Positions 17,199-26,706 are shown, counted from the first letter of the stretch. The stretch is DNA of 64,000 bases from Polaribacter septentrionalilitoris (GCF_009832745.1 NZ_VRMJ01000008.1:62001-126000); one strand, 5' to 3'. The notes: a model not told the origin generated them from the letters alone. Program-made: numbers and translations.

Positions 17199-20100
17199 AT
17201 GAAAACAAAGTTTAATGGAATTTTGACGCTATTACTGGCGCTTGTTGTGCAAGTTTCTTTTGCCCAACAAAAAACTATTTCCGGAACAGTATCTGATCCT
17301 TCAGGTCCTTTACCTGGGGTTAGTATTTTAATTAAAGGTACTGCTACAGGTACTGAAACAGATTTTGATGGTAAGTATACGATCAAAGCAAAATCAGGAG
17401 ATGTTTTGGTTTTTAGGTACTTGGGGTACAAAGTTCTTGAGAAAAAAGTAGGAGCATCTAGTACAATAAACGTCTCTATGGAAGAGGATTCAAGCTCATT
17501 AGATGAGGTTGTAGTTGTGGCATATGGTTCTCAATCAAGAGCTTCGCTTACAGGGTCTGTGAGTGTTATTGGTTCTGAAGAAATTGAAAACGCTACTTAC
17601 TCAAATCCTATTCAAGGGTTAGAAGGTTTAGCTTCTGGTTTAAGAGTAATACAATCAAGTGGTCAACCTGGTGCTGATCCTATCATTAGAATTAGAGGTT
17701 TTGGTTCTATTAACGCAGATAGTGCTCCACTTATCGTTTTAGATGGGGTTCCTTATACTGGTGCTTTAAGTAGTATTAATCCTCAAGATATTGCTTCGAC
17801 TACCATTTTAAAAGATGCATCTTCTACTTCGTTATATGGTAACAAAGCGTCAAATGGTGTTTTATTAATTACCACAAAAACAGGTAAGAGTAACAAAACT
17901 CAGATAAGTATTGATACTAGAGTTGGTATTACTCAAAGAGGAGCCAAAGAGTATAATATTACAAAAACAACTGGTGAATTTTATGAAATGTATCACAGCA
18001 TACTTGCAAACTCTGAGTTTTATGCTCAAGGGCAAGCAGGTACTCCTGTAACCATTGGTGCTGCCAGACAAACTGCTTCAAATAATCTTATTGGTGAATT
18101 AGGTTATAATGTTTATGATGTATCAGATGCGACTATAATTGACCCAACTACAGGTAAGTTAAATAGTTCTGCAAGATTACAGGTAAACGACAGATGGGAT
18201 GATGTATTATTTAGAGATGCAGCAAGCTTTAGTTCTACTAACCTTAATATTTCAGGAGGTTCTCAAGACATAACTTATTATTTTTCTTTAGGAACACAAA
18301 CTGATAATGGATATACTGTTGGAAGTAGTTTTAAAAGAAGTACTGCTCGTTTAAAGGTAAACGCTAAGAAGATTGCAAATATAGTTTCTTTAAGTGGAGA
18401 TGTTGCATACTCAAAATCAAATAGTAGAGCAGTTCCTAGTGATGGTACTACTTCTTTCAATAATACTTTTTCTTGGACAAGAAGAATTGCTCCTATTTAT
18501 CCTGCATTTCAATATGATGAAAATTGGAATCCTGTCCTAAATCCTAATAATCCAAATGGATTTGCCTATGACTTTGGTAATGTTCAAGTTTTTCCTAGCG
18601 GAGCAACAAGAGGTCCTAGAAACTATGCTCCAGGAGAACATCCTCTTGCTGTGATAGATAATACTATTGAAACTAATGAAAGAGATAATTTTAACGCTGC
18701 TTTCAGAGCTAAAGTTGATTTACCTTTAGGTATTAAATTTGAATATGTAGCAAACCTTTTAACAGAAGTAGATAAAGGTATAGATTTTACGGGTCCTGGT
18801 GCAGGTGCGTTTGCTTTGTCTAATAATGGTTTGTTGTTTAATAACAGAGATAATTTTTCAGCATTTACAAACCAACAATTATTAACATGGAAAAAAGATT
18901 TTGGACGTCATAGTATTGATGCACTTTTAGGTCATGAAACATACGTAGAGTCATTTACAACATTAGGTGTAAATAAAAGAAATCTTATCAGTGGATTTAG
19001 CCCAGTATTAGACAATACTTCCGTATATGTAAGTGCATCTAATTATAATACAAATTACACAACAGAAGGTTATTTCTCTAGATTTATTTATGGTTTAGAT
19101 AATAATTATTTCTTAAACTTAACAGCTAGGTATGACGCTTCTTCAGTATTTCATCCAGATTCTCGTTGGGGAGCCTTTTGGTCTGCAGGTGCTTCATGGG
19201 TAATGAGTAATGAGGATTTCTTAAAAGATTCAGATGTAATTAATTATGCAAAATTAGCTGTAAACTATGGTACTACTGGTAATGATAGAATCTTTTATCA
19301 AACAGGTGGAAGAAATCTTGTAGCTTACGAAAACCAATATGTAGTTGATGAAAATAATGGAGAATTAACACAAACTCTATTCAGTTTAGGAAATAAAGAC
19401 ATTACTTGGGAAAAAGCAGCAAGTTTAGATGTTGCTTACGAAATGAGCCTTTTTAATAGAGTTAATCTTTCATTAGGATATTTTAGAAAAAGTTCAGAAG
19501 ATCTTTTATTTAACAACCCACTTCAATTATCAACTGGTCAAGCAACTAGTCCAGAGAATTTTGGTTCTATGGTAAATAGTGGTTTTGAGTTCGAAGTTGC
19601 AGTTAGTGCAGTAAAAAAGGAAAACTTTAATGTAAACATTAACGCAAACCTTTCTACGCTTAATAATGAAATTACAGAACTACCAAGAGATTCTATACCA
19701 GCTGGTAACTTTAGAAGAGTGGTTGGAAAAAGTTTATTTGACTATTTTATGGTTAGATCTGCAGGTGTTGATCCAGCAAATGGTGATGCTTTATATTACA
19801 CAAAAGATGCAAATGGTCAGGAAATTACAACTACAGATTACGCTGATGCAGCTGAAAATGGTAGAGAATTTTTAGATAAAAGAGCAATACCTACAATTAC
19901 AGGTGGTTTTGGAACAAGTATACAGGTAGGTGATTTTTCACTTGGACTTCAGTTTGCGTATCAATTGGGAGGTTATGGTATAGATAATGAATACTTTAGT
20001 TTATTTAACCAAACAAATAATGTTACAAATATCGCAGATTATGATAAAACTTGGACGTTTGACAATCAAACAGCTAGCTTACCTAGAGTTGATCCTTTAA

Positions 20101-20372
20101 GCCCAAACCAATATAGACTTTCTGATTTATACTTAGTGGACTTAAGTTATTTAAGTTTAAGTAATATTAACTTAGGATATGTTCTTCAAAATGAAGCAAT
20201 CAAGAAATATCATATTGATAGTATTCGATTTTATGGAACTGTAAACAATGCTTTTTTATTATATAGTGCTAGACAAGGTTATGATCCTCGTTTAAATTCA
20301 GTTGGATCTTCTTCTGCTGAATATGGAGCTAATAGAACAATAGCTTTTGGATTAAATATTAATCTTAATTAA
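17199..20372 (+). CDS. SusC/RagA-type TonB-dependent outer-membrane transporter
   Basis: 1057 residues. A signal peptide of about 22 residues ends in SFA-QQ. A carboxypeptidase-regulatory-like domain (about 25-105) begins TISGTVSDPSGPLPGVSIL. A plug domain (about 115-225) contains the SusC marks PIIRIRGFGSINADSAPLIV and DGVPYTG, and a 22-strand barrel ends in FGLNINLN. It imports oligomers through the outer membrane with its SusD partner, powered by TonB. The downstream susD-like gene starts 15 bases later. No glycosidase or protease gene adjoins the pair, so the substrate is unknown. Confidence 0.95.
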   Translation: MKTKFNGILTLLLALVVQVSFAQQKTISGTVSDPSGPLPGVSILIKGTATGTETDFDGKYTIKAKSGDVLVFRYLGYKVLEKKVGASSTINVSMEEDSSSLDEVVVVAYGSQSRASLTGSVSVIGSEEIENATYSNPIQGLEGLASGLRVIQSSGQPGADPIIRIRGFGSINADSAPLIVLDGVPYTGALSSINPQDIASTTILKDASSTSLYGNKASNGVLLITTKTGKSNKTQISIDTRVGITQRGAKEYNITKTTGEFYEMYHSILANSEFYAQGQAGTPVTIGAARQTASNNLIGELGYNVYDVSDATIIDPTTGKLNSSARLQVNDRWDDVLFRDAASFSSTNLNISGGSQDITYYFSLGTQTDNGYTVGSSFKRSTARLKVNAKKIANIVSLSGDVAYSKSNSRAVPSDGTTSFNNTFSWTRRIAPIYPAFQYDENWNPVLNPNNPNGFAYDFGNVQVFPSGATRGPRNYAPGEHPLAVIDNTIETNERDNFNAAFRAKVDLPLGIKFEYVANLLTEVDKGIDFTGPGAGAFALSNNGLLFNNRDNFSAFTNQQLLTWKKDFGRHSIDALLGHETYVESFTTLGVNKRNLISGFSPVLDNTSVYVSASNYNTNYTTEGYFSRFIYGLDNNYFLNLTARYDASSVFHPDSRWGAFWSAGASWVMSNEDFLKDSDVINYAKLAVNYGTTGNDRIFYQTGGRNLVAYENQYVVDENNGELTQTLFSLGNKDITWEKAASLDVAYEMSLFNRVNLSLGYFRKSSEDLLFNNPLQLSTGQATSPENFGSMVNSGFEFEVAVSAVKKENFNVNINANLSTLNNEITELPRDSIPAGNFRRVVGKSLFDYFMVRSAGVDPANGDALYYTKDANGQEITTTDYADAAENGREFLDKRAIPTITGGFGTSIQVGDFSLGLQFAYQLGGYGIDNEYFSLFNQTNNVTNIADYDKTWTFDNQTASLPRVDPLSPNQYRLSDLYLVDLSYLSLSNINLGYVLQNEAIKKYHIDSIRFYGTVNNAFLLYSARQGYDPRLNSVGSSSAEYGANRTIAFGLNINLN

Positions 20373-20387
20373 TAAAATAAAATAATT

Positions 20388-21872
20388 ATGAAACAAATAA
20401 AATTATTAAACATACAGATAGACAAATATTTTGTCTTGCTCATCATGACAGCACTTTTCTTTTCTTGTGCTGATTTCGATAGAGACTTTGAAAATGAAAG
20501 ATACTTAACGGTATCTCATGCTGAGGCAAATGCTAATGCTGGTGGAACTGTAGGTCTTCAGGCCTTAGATGGAGCTATTTTATCTTACTTCAGAGATGGA
20601 GAAGGTAGTACCGATGAATTTGGATTAAAGGCATTAGATATCGGAATGGATTTAAGAGGAAACGATATGGACATGAGTAGAAATACTTGGTTCGGAGCCT
20701 ATAATAATTATGATAATATTATTCTAACGTCTAATGACAATGATTTTATCTGGGAATTCTTTTATAAAGTTATCAATAACGCTAACGGTATTATCAATAC
20801 AATACCAGATACTGCACCTCAAGAGGTATTAAATTTTAAGTTTAAATCATACACTTATAGAGCAATAGCTTATTTTTATTTGATAAGAATTTACCAACAC
20901 ACAAAAGCAGACGACGCAACTAAGGCTATACCTATAGATTTAGGAGATTTTTCTGGAGCAAATAGAGCTACTGTAGGAGAAGTTAAAAAATTGATTCTTG
21001 ATGATTTAACAGCAGCTTACAATGGGTTACAGTCATACAGTAGACCTTCTAAACAAGAAGTAGATGCAAATGTGGTAGCTGCTTATTTAGCTAGATACCA
21101 TTTAACTTACGAAAACTGGTCTGAAGCTGAAAAATATGCTGATATAGCAATGAAAGTTGGTAGCATAAGTAGTGATGTTAATCATGGATTTGATGAACTT
21201 TCGTTATCTGAAGTAATTTGGGGATCTGAAGTAACAGCTGCTACTTCTGAAGTTTATGCTTCTTTCTTTTCTCATATGAGTCAAATTAATGATGGATACA
21301 GTGGATGGAACCATTTTAAAACAGTAAATTCTAATTTATTCGATTTTATACCTGCTACAGATACTAGACGCTCATGGTTTGCAGATCAAGATTATGGTCC
21401 ATGGACAGTATTTTTCCCTGGTACTTGGGGGCATTATAATAACACTCCAAAATATACAAGTCTTAAATTTATAGCTCATCCTGGTCCAGGTGTATTTATT
21501 GGAGATTATATATACCTTAGAAATACTGAGTTTTATTTAACTAAAGCAGAAGCATTAGCAAGACAAGGAAAAAACAGTGATGCACAACAAGTTTTATTTG
21601 ATTTAAATTCAATGAGAGATCCTAGTTATACGAAATCAACTAATACAGGACAGGCTTTAATTGATGAGATTTTAATGTATCGTAGAGTTGAGTTATGGGG
21701 AGATGGAGTAGCATCTTTTGATATGGCTAGACTTGGAAAAGGACTTAACAGAAAAGATGGTAGAACAAATCCAGTAATGCCAGGAGCAGACTTAGTTATT
21801 CCTGCAATGGATGATAAAATGATTTATCAAATTCCATTAAGAGAGATTGATGCTGCAGGTCCAGATTTTTAG
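20388..21872 (+). CDS. SusD/RagB-type nutrient-binding lipoprotein
   Basis: 494 residues with a lipoprotein signal (FFSC, cysteine 27). The SusD fold shows tetratricopeptide-like helices (YRAIAYFYLIRIYQ; AAYLARYHLTYENWSEAEKY), the late conserved segment YLRNTEFYLTKAEALAR, and the C-terminal MYRRVELWGDGVASFDMARL and IPLREIDAAG. It caps the SusC barrel on the outer face and captures the substrate. It is co-transcribed with the SusC gene and followed by a strong terminator, so the unit is just these two genes. Confidence 0.94.
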   Translation: MKQIKLLNIQIDKYFVLLIMTALFFSCADFDRDFENERYLTVSHAEANANAGGTVGLQALDGAILSYFRDGEGSTDEFGLKALDIGMDLRGNDMDMSRNTWFGAYNNYDNIILTSNDNDFIWEFFYKVINNANGIINTIPDTAPQEVLNFKFKSYTYRAIAYFYLIRIYQHTKADDATKAIPIDLGDFSGANRATVGEVKKLILDDLTAAYNGLQSYSRPSKQEVDANVVAAYLARYHLTYENWSEAEKYADIAMKVGSISSDVNHGFDELSLSEVIWGSEVTAATSEVYASFFSHMSQINDGYSGWNHFKTVNSNLFDFIPATDTRRSWFADQDYGPWTVFFPGTWGHYNNTPKYTSLKFIAHPGPGVFIGDYIYLRNTEFYLTKAEALARQGKNSDAQQVLFDLNSMRDPSYTKSTNTGQALIDEILMYRRVELWGDGVASFDMARLGKGLNRKDGRTNPVMPGADLVIPAMDDKMIYQIPLREIDAAGPDF

Positions 21873-21903
21873 ACATTACTTTTATGTAATTTATAATAAA
21901 ATA

Positions 21904-21934
21904 AAAACCAGAGAAGAAATTCTCTGGTTTTTTT
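21904..21934 (+). terminator. Terminator of the SusC/SusD operon
   Basis: AAAACCAGAGA / TCTCTGGTTTT arms (11 bp) with a 6-base loop and a T run. It could also act on the convergent pyrF transcript. Confidence 0.88.
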
Positions 21935-21973
21935 ATATTTTGACAAGATATTTTAAAGTATAATAAAAATATT

Positions 21974-22783
21974 TTACAATAAATTAGCCATTTCTTTCTG
22001 CAAATCCTCAGCTTTTAAAGCAGCATTCGCTGCAAAATCTTTATCATTTGAAGCATAAATAATTCCTCTAGAAGAATTTATCAATAAACCAATAGTTGAA
22101 GTTAAGCCATATTTACAAACATCTTGTAAATTGCCTCCTTGAGCTCCAACTCCAGGAACTAACAAAAAAGAATCTGGAATTATTTTTCTAATTTCAGCAA
22201 AATATTCAGCTTTAGTAGCACCCACAACATACATCAAGTTTTCAGAATTTTTCCAGTCTTTTGAAGTTTCTAACACCTGTTTATACAATTCTTGATTGTC
22301 TACTTTTTTTGTTTGAAAGTCAAAAGCCCCTTCATTAGATGTCAGTGCTAACATAATAGTATGTTTATTTTCAAATGCCAAAAAAGGTTCAATAGAATCT
22401 TTTCCCATATATGGAGCTACAGTAACAGAATCAAAAGCTAAATCTTCAAAAAAAGCTTTAGCGTACATCGTTGAAGTGTTCCCTATATCACCACGTTTTG
22501 CATCTGCAATGGTGAAAATTTCAGGATAATTGGTATTTAAATAATGAATGGTTTTCTCTAAAGATTTCCATCCTTTTAAACCATAAGCTTCATAAAAAGC
22601 AGTATTTGGTTTGTAGGCAACACATAAATGATGAGTTGCATCTATAATGGCTTTGTTGAATTCAAAAATTGGATCATCTTCTTGTAAAAGATGCGATGGA
22701 ATTTTCTTTAAATCCACATCTAAACCAATACATAAAAAAGATTTTTTCTTTCGAATTTGAGTAATAAGTTCTTGTGTTGTCAT
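21974..22783 (-). CDS. pyrF: Orotidine 5'-phosphate decarboxylase (type 2)
   Basis: It makes UMP from OMP, the last step of de novo pyrimidine synthesis. The 269-residue protein belongs to the longer type 2 group. The catalytic K-x-x-D motif appears as DAKRGDIG near residue 95, the N-terminal [10 protein letters not shown] strand is present, and the phosphate-binding end reads [10 protein letters not shown]...NSSRGIIYA. It is monocistronic and divergent from the TlpA-like gene, with nearly back-to-back promoter boxes. Confidence 0.96.
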   Translation of the reverse strand: MTTQELITQIRKKKSFLCIGLDVDLKKIPSHLLQEDDPIFEFNKAIIDATHHLCVAYKPNTAFYEAYGLKGWKSLEKTIHYLNTNYPEIFTIADAKRGDIGNTSTMYAKAFFEDLAFDSVTVAPYMGKDSIEPFLAFENKHTIMLALTSNEGAFDFQTKKVDNQELYKQVLETSKDWKNSENLMYVVGATKAEYFAEIRKIIPDSFLLVPGVGAQGGNLQDVCKYGLTSTIGLLINSSRGIIYASNDKDFAANAALKAEDLQKEMANLL

Positions 22784-22802
22784 CTATTTTATAAAAGTTA
22801 TG

Positions 22803-22810
22803 CAAAAGTA
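22803..22810 (-). promoter_or_regulatory. -7 promoter box of pyrF
   Basis: TACTTTTG on the minus strand matches TAnnTTTG and lies 19 bases before the ATG. It is 2 bases from the divergent box at 22813. Confidence 0.55.
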
Positions 22811-22812
22811 GG

Positions 22813-22820
22813 TATTTTTG
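22813..22820 (+). promoter_or_regulatory. -7 promoter box of the TlpA-like gene
   Basis: TATTTTTG on the plus strand. It abuts the pyrF box, so polymerase could probably use only one of the two at a time. Confidence 0.5.
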
Positions 22821-22858
22821 TAACAAATTGTAAGTAATAAACTTTCAATAAGACAAAA

Positions 22859-23371
22859 ATGAAAAATCAATTTATGATAAAAAAAATAGCATTTCTATTA
22901 TTCTTAGTTTTTATGAGTTGTAATATTGAAGAACCTACCCAATTTTCTGAACAAGCTTTAAATGATAAAGTTTATGATGTAGTTAATAAAGAATTCTCTT
23001 TTAAGCAGGTTTTAAATCAACATAAAGGAAAAAAAATACTGATTGATGTTTGGGCTTCATGGTGTAGAGATTGTATTGTAGGTATGCCTAAAGTAAAAGA
23101 GTTGCAAAAAGAATTCCCAGATGTAGTATATTTATTTTTGTCTGTAGATACAAAACAAGGTTCTTGGAAAAGAGGAATTCAGCGTTACAATATTCAAGGA
23201 GAACATTACAATTTACCTAAAGGAATGAAAAATGGAGTACTAGTCGATTTTTTAAATGTAAGGTGGATTCCTAGATATGTTGTTGTTGATGAATATGGAA
23301 AAATCTCATTGTTTAAAGCAACAGATGCATCAGATAAAAGTGTTTTAAATGCACTTCAAAAATCAATATAA
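22859..23371 (+). CDS. TlpA-like thioredoxin-fold lipoprotein
   Basis: 170 residues with a lipoprotein signal (FMSC, cysteine 21) and a thioredoxin fold with active site W-C69-R-D-C72 followed by the expected cis-proline segment (RWIPRYVVVDEYG). Such proteins reduce disulfides in the periplasm, for example during cytochrome c maturation or oxidative stress. An alternative start at codon 6 (22874, MIKKIAFLL) gives an equally good signal. It is monocistronic. Confidence 0.87.
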   Translation: MKNQFMIKKIAFLLFLVFMSCNIEEPTQFSEQALNDKVYDVVNKEFSFKQVLNQHKGKKILIDVWASWCRDCIVGMPKVKELQKEFPDVVYLFLSVDTKQGSWKRGIQRYNIQGEHYNLPKGMKNGVLVDFLNVRWIPRYVVVDEYGKISLFKATDASDKSVLNALQKSI

Positions 23372-23485
23372 AACGTTTTAGTAAGTATTTGTTTTTCTTG
23401 CTGATTTTTGATTTTCCATTTCTTAAATTTACAAGGTTAAATTAAATAAAAAATCAACCTAGAAATTAGGTGTAAAAATAGAATT

Positions 23486-24244
23486 ATGAGAACAAAGATA
23501 GTTGCAGGAAACTGGAAGATGAATAATGATAAGCAAGCAAGCAAGCAGTTAATTAAAGATTTAAAAAAAGCAATTAAAAATGAAACTTTAGAGAATACTA
23601 GAGTAATTGTTGCACCAACTTTTGTAAATCTTTCTTCATCAGTAAAAGCGGCAAAAGATTCTAAAGTAGAAGTAGTTGCACAAAACATGCATCAAGCAAA
23701 AAATGGTGCTTACACAGGTGAAATTTCTGCTGACATGTTAAAAGCAATCGATATTAAAACTGTTATTTTAGGGCACTCAGAAAGAAGAACTTATTTTAAT
23801 GAAACTGATGAAACTTTAGCAGAAAAAGTTGATGCAATCATCGCAAATAAATTAGAAACAATCTTCTGTTTTGGAGAATTGTTAGAAGATAGAAAATCAG
23901 ACAATCACTTTGCAGTTGTAGAAAGTCAATTATCAAACGCATTATTTCATTTAGAAGCAGATGCATGGAACAGTATTATTTTAGCTTACGAACCAGTTTG
24001 GGCTATTGGTACAGGAGAAACTGCAAGTGCAGAACAAGCACAAGAAATGCATGCTTTTATTAGAAGTATTATCGAGAAAAAATACAACAAAGAAGTTGCA
24101 GACAGTGTGTCTATTTTATATGGTGGAAGTGTAAAACCAGCAAATGCAGAAGAAATTTTTTCTAAACCAGATGTAGATGGTGGTTTAATTGGTGGAGCAG
24201 CTTTAAATGTAGACGATTTTACAGGAATTATAAAAGCTATTTAA
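23486..24244 (+). CDS. tpiA: Triosephosphate isomerase
   Basis: It interconverts dihydroxyacetone phosphate and glyceraldehyde 3-phosphate in glycolysis. The 252-residue protein has all landmarks: VAGNWKMN at the start (catalytic lysine near 11), the histidine in ILGHSERR, the catalytic glutamate in AYEPVWAIGTG, and the phosphate-binding LYGGSV and GLIGGAAL. It is followed by a perfect palindromic terminator. Confidence 0.97.
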   Translation: MRTKIVAGNWKMNNDKQASKQLIKDLKKAIKNETLENTRVIVAPTFVNLSSSVKAAKDSKVEVVAQNMHQAKNGAYTGEISADMLKAIDIKTVILGHSERRTYFNETDETLAEKVDAIIANKLETIFCFGELLEDRKSDNHFAVVESQLSNALFHLEADAWNSIILAYEPVWAIGTGETASAEQAQEMHAFIRSIIEKKYNKEVADSVSILYGGSVKPANAEEIFSKPDVDGGLIGGAALNVDDFTGIIKAI

Positions 24245-24275
24245 GGATAGACTTACAAATATTTACAATAAATTT

Positions 24276-24308
24276 GCATCAAGATTATATAATCTTGATG
24301 CTTTTTTT
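24276..24308 (+). terminator. Terminator of tpiA
   Basis: A perfect 26-base palindrome (arms GCATCAAGATTAT / ATAATCTTGATGC) followed by seven T. A TAAATTTG box (24269-24276) touches its left side and could drive prmA, in which case prmA mRNA would start inside the palindrome. Confidence 0.85.
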
Positions 24309-24319
24309 ATTGATAAACT

Positions 24320-25156
24320 ATGGATAATATTTATATAGAATACAATTTTACAATTAGCCCTAAAGAACCAGCAACTGAAATTTTAATTGCAGAATTAGGA
24401 AATATTGGTTTTGAAAGTTTTGTGGAAACAGAAGATGGAGTTACAGCTTATATCCAGAAAGAAGATTGGAGTAAAACACTTTTAGATGATGTTTTTGTAT
24501 TAAATTCTGATGAATTTTCGATAGATTACAATCAAAATGAAGTAGCACAAACTAATTGGAATGCAGAATGGGAAAAGAACTTCTCTCCAATTCAAGTTGA
24601 TGATTTAGTGAGTATTCGTGCACCATTTCATGATAATCCAAATTTAAAATATGATATCGTAATTGAGCCCAAAATGAGTTTTGGGACAGGTCATCACGAA
24701 ACAACTCATATGATGGTTCAGCATTTATTGCAGCTAGATTTAGCGGATAAAAAAGTGTTAGATATGGGGTGCGGAACAGGAATCTTAGCCATTTTTGCTG
24801 AGATGAAAGGCGCAAAACCAACAGACGCTATAGATATAGATAATTGGTGTTATGAAAACTCACTAGAAAACGTTCAAAGAAATAACTGTCAACATATTTC
24901 TGTATTTGAAGGAGATTCTTCTTTGTTAACTGATAAAAAATATGATGTTATTATTGCAAACATCAATAGAAATATTTTGTTGATGGATATGAAAATCTAT
25001 GCCAATTGCTTAAATGCAAAAGGAGTTTTGTTGTTGAGTGGTTTTTATCAAGAAGATATTCCTATTATTGATGCTGAAGTTTCTAAATACAACTTAACGC
25101 TAGAAAACCATATTGAGCATAACAATTGGGTAGCGTTAAAATATAATAAAGAATAA
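24320..25156 (+). CDS. prmA: Ribosomal protein L11 methyltransferase
   Basis: A SAM-dependent enzyme that trimethylates L11. The 278-residue protein has an N-terminal substrate-recognition domain (to about residue 95). PrmA-specific PKMSFGTGHHETTHMM follows, then SAM motif I LDMGCGTGILAIFA and the catalytic-loop IIANINRNILL. Length and motif order are normal. clpS follows after 23 bases with its own promoter box. Confidence 0.95.
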   Translation: MDNIYIEYNFTISPKEPATEILIAELGNIGFESFVETEDGVTAYIQKEDWSKTLLDDVFVLNSDEFSIDYNQNEVAQTNWNAEWEKNFSPIQVDDLVSIRAPFHDNPNLKYDIVIEPKMSFGTGHHETTHMMVQHLLQLDLADKKVLDMGCGTGILAIFAEMKGAKPTDAIDIDNWCYENSLENVQRNNCQHISVFEGDSSLLTDKKYDVIIANINRNILLMDMKIYANCLNAKGVLLLSGFYQEDIPIIDAEVSKYNLTLENHIEHNNWVALKYNKE

Positions 25157-25167
25157 AAAATATTCAT

Positions 25168-25175
25168 TATTTTTG
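25168..25175 (+). promoter_or_regulatory. -7 promoter box directly before clpS
   Basis: TATTTTTG ends 4 bases before the clpS ATG. If active, it yields an essentially leaderless transcript. Confidence 0.45.
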
Positions 25176-25179
25176 CAAC

Positions 25180-25455
25180 ATGAGTACAAAAGAAAAAATT
25201 CAAGAAGAAATAGATGTTTTAGAGCAAGAAGTGCATCAACATGAAATTGTATTGCATAATGATGAAGTAAACACTTTTGATTTTGTTATTGAATCTTTAA
25301 TTAATGTTTGTGATCATACTTTAGAACAAGCAGAGCAATGCACTATTTTAGTACATTATAAAGGAAAATGTACCGTAAAATCTGGAGAATATAAAGATTT
25401 AGAACCTAGGTGTTCTAAATTGCTACAATTGGGTTTGTCAGCTGAATTGGTGTAA
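25180..25455 (+). CDS. clpS: ATP-dependent Clp protease adaptor ClpS
   Basis: It delivers N-degron substrates to ClpAP. The 91-residue protein shows the ClpS core: IVLHNDEVNTFDFVIESLI (near residue 23) with the conserved N-D-E-x-N-T-F, then the helical AEQCTILVHYKGKCTVKSGE. The next gene starts 2 bases after the stop, so the two are translationally linked. Confidence 0.95.
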   Translation: MSTKEKIQEEIDVLEQEVHQHEIVLHNDEVNTFDFVIESLINVCDHTLEQAEQCTILVHYKGKCTVKSGEYKDLEPRCSKLLQLGLSAELV

Positions 25456-25457
25456 GA

Positions 25458-25730
25458 ATGGAAAACGTTTTAAAGTATTACGAGTTTTCCGATTTTTTTA
25501 CAGACAAATCTCAAACTTTTTCTGGAAATGAAATCTCATTTTCAGAATTAAATGACACTCATTTTTTAATTTTCGAACGTATAAAAACTACCCACAATTT
25601 GTATGTTTCTAAATATAAAAACAAAAAAGAAATTGGAGTAAAACCTCCAGAGATGCTGGAGTTATTAGTCGAAAACTATGATAAGAGTATTCCTGAACAT
25701 CGACTAATGATCAAACAATATCTACACTAA
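25458..25730 (+). CDS. Conserved small protein coupled to clpS, unknown function
   Basis: 90 residues, soluble and rich in aromatic and charged residues (FSGNEISFSELNDTHFLIFE, then KPPEMLELLVENYDKS). I recognise no family. It starts 2 bases after clpS and has no terminator before it, so it is made with ClpS. Involvement with Clp proteolysis is a guess from position alone. Confidence 0.75.
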   Translation: MENVLKYYEFSDFFTDKSQTFSGNEISFSELNDTHFLIFERIKTTHNLYVSKYKNKKEIGVKPPEMLELLVENYDKSIPEHRLMIKQYLH

Positions 25731-25824
25731 ACTACCATTCATCGAAATCTTTCCGAAAAACCATTCTTTTTAATGTTCTTTGTAATGACTTTAAGAGTTT
25801 TATAGTCATAATAATAGAGAAGAG

Positions 25825-26013
25825 GTGTTTAAAAGAATTTTTTTAATTGGAATTTTACTGCTGCTACCTTTAATGGGATATGCACAAGTTGTTCCGCCAC
25901 CTGCACCACCGCCACCGCCACCAGGTTTGCCAATTGACGGAGTTGTACAAATGTTATTTCTAGTTGGTATAGTTTATGGTTCAAAGAAGATTATAAGAGA
26001 TAGTAGTAGTTAG
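25825..26013 (+). CDS. Small PID-CTERM-type exported protein
   Basis: 62 residues: signal peptide (RIFLIGILLLLPLMGYA-Q), a proline run (VVPPPAPPPPPPG), the sorting-type motif L-P-I-D-G, a hydrophobic helix (VVQMLFLVGIVYG) and a basic end (SKKIIRD). This tripartite tail matches the PID-CTERM putative sorting signal of Bacteroidota. Apart from the signals almost no mature protein remains. The start codon is GTG. A terminator follows at 26041. Confidence 0.75.
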   Translation: MFKRIFLIGILLLLPLMGYAQVVPPPAPPPPPPGLPIDGVVQMLFLVGIVYGSKKIIRDSSS

Positions 26014-26040
26014 TTTTTATACTAAGTTTGGTTAGACAAA

Positions 26041-26071
26041 AAGGCCTAGAATTTTTTTCTAGGTCTTTTTT
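26041..26071 (+). terminator. Terminator of the PID-CTERM protein gene
   Basis: AAGGCCTAGA and TCTAGGTCTT pair over 10 bp with one G-U, around a 7-base loop, with a T run after. Confidence 0.75.
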
Positions 26072-26100
26072 ACTTTCTTAAAGTAAACTTGATGTAATAA

Positions 26101-26137
26101 AAAACTCATCTTTTTTTAAAGATGAGTTTTGTTTTTT
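26101..26137 (-). terminator. Terminator of tRNA-Arg (works on both strands)
   Basis: A perfect 13-bp stem AAAACTCATCTTT / AAAGATGAGTTTT with a 4-base loop and T runs on both strands, 2 bases beyond the 3' end of the tRNA. Confidence 0.8.
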
Positions 26138-26138
26138 G

Positions 26139-26212
26139 TGACCATGCTAGGATTCAAACCTAGAACCTCTTGAGCCGTAATCAAGTGCGCTATTCAGTTG
26201 CGCCACATGGCC
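26139..26212 (-). tRNA. tRNA-Arg (ACG)
   Basis: A 74-base cloverleaf on the minus strand with acceptor arms GGCCATG and CATGGTC (one G-U). The anticodon stem is CTTGA/TCAAG with loop TTACGGC, giving anticodon ACG (plus-strand positions 26176-26178), and the T loop contains TTTGAAT. CCA is not encoded. A34 would be edited to inosine to read CGN codons. Confidence 0.95.
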
Positions 26213-26270
26213 ATTAAGCGGGTGCAAATATAATAGCATTTTTTTGAATTCAAAAGGCTATTCTAGTTTT

Positions 26271-26501
26271 TTATGAATTTATTTCCTTTCTGTAGTCGTC
26301 AGTAATTGCTTTTGCTTTTTCTTGATCATCAGCTAGTACATGTAATTCTACAGAATTCATTTGCTCGCCAAAACCAGCTAATCTTGCAGATTCAAAGTTG
26401 TCTTTAATAATGTAGTGAATGCCATTGTCATCTAATAGATTTTGTAAACCTTTAACGATGATTGAAGATCCCGAAAATATTTTAATATGTTCTGTTGCCA
26501 T
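26271..26501 (-). CDS. DUF2007-type small regulatory-fold protein
   Basis: 76 residues starting MATEHIKIF; the open frame reaches further upstream but that start is preferred because homologues begin there. The order is FSGSSIIVKGLQNLLDDNGI, then NSVELHVLADDQEKAKAI, a beta-alpha-beta pattern of the DUF2007 (PII-signal-like) family. Function unknown. A TAACTTTA box at 26528-26535 on the minus strand may be its promoter. Confidence 0.8.
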   Translation of the reverse strand: MATEHIKIFSGSSIIVKGLQNLLDDNGIHYIIKDNFESARLAGFGEQMNSVELHVLADDQEKAKAITDDYRKEINS

Positions 26502-26706
26502 AATTTTTTGTTTTAATCTAATGAATTTAAAGTTACATAAGCTCTCCAACCAATTATAGCTAATTGAGTTTTTGAAGCTTTAGAAATATCCAATCCTTTT
26601 TTTGTGAAGGAAGGTAAAATCAGTCTGTTAAATTTTGCAAGTATTTTAAAAACTTGTTTTTTCATTTGTTGTTATAAATTAACAATCAAATTTACAGAAA
26701 AATTAA

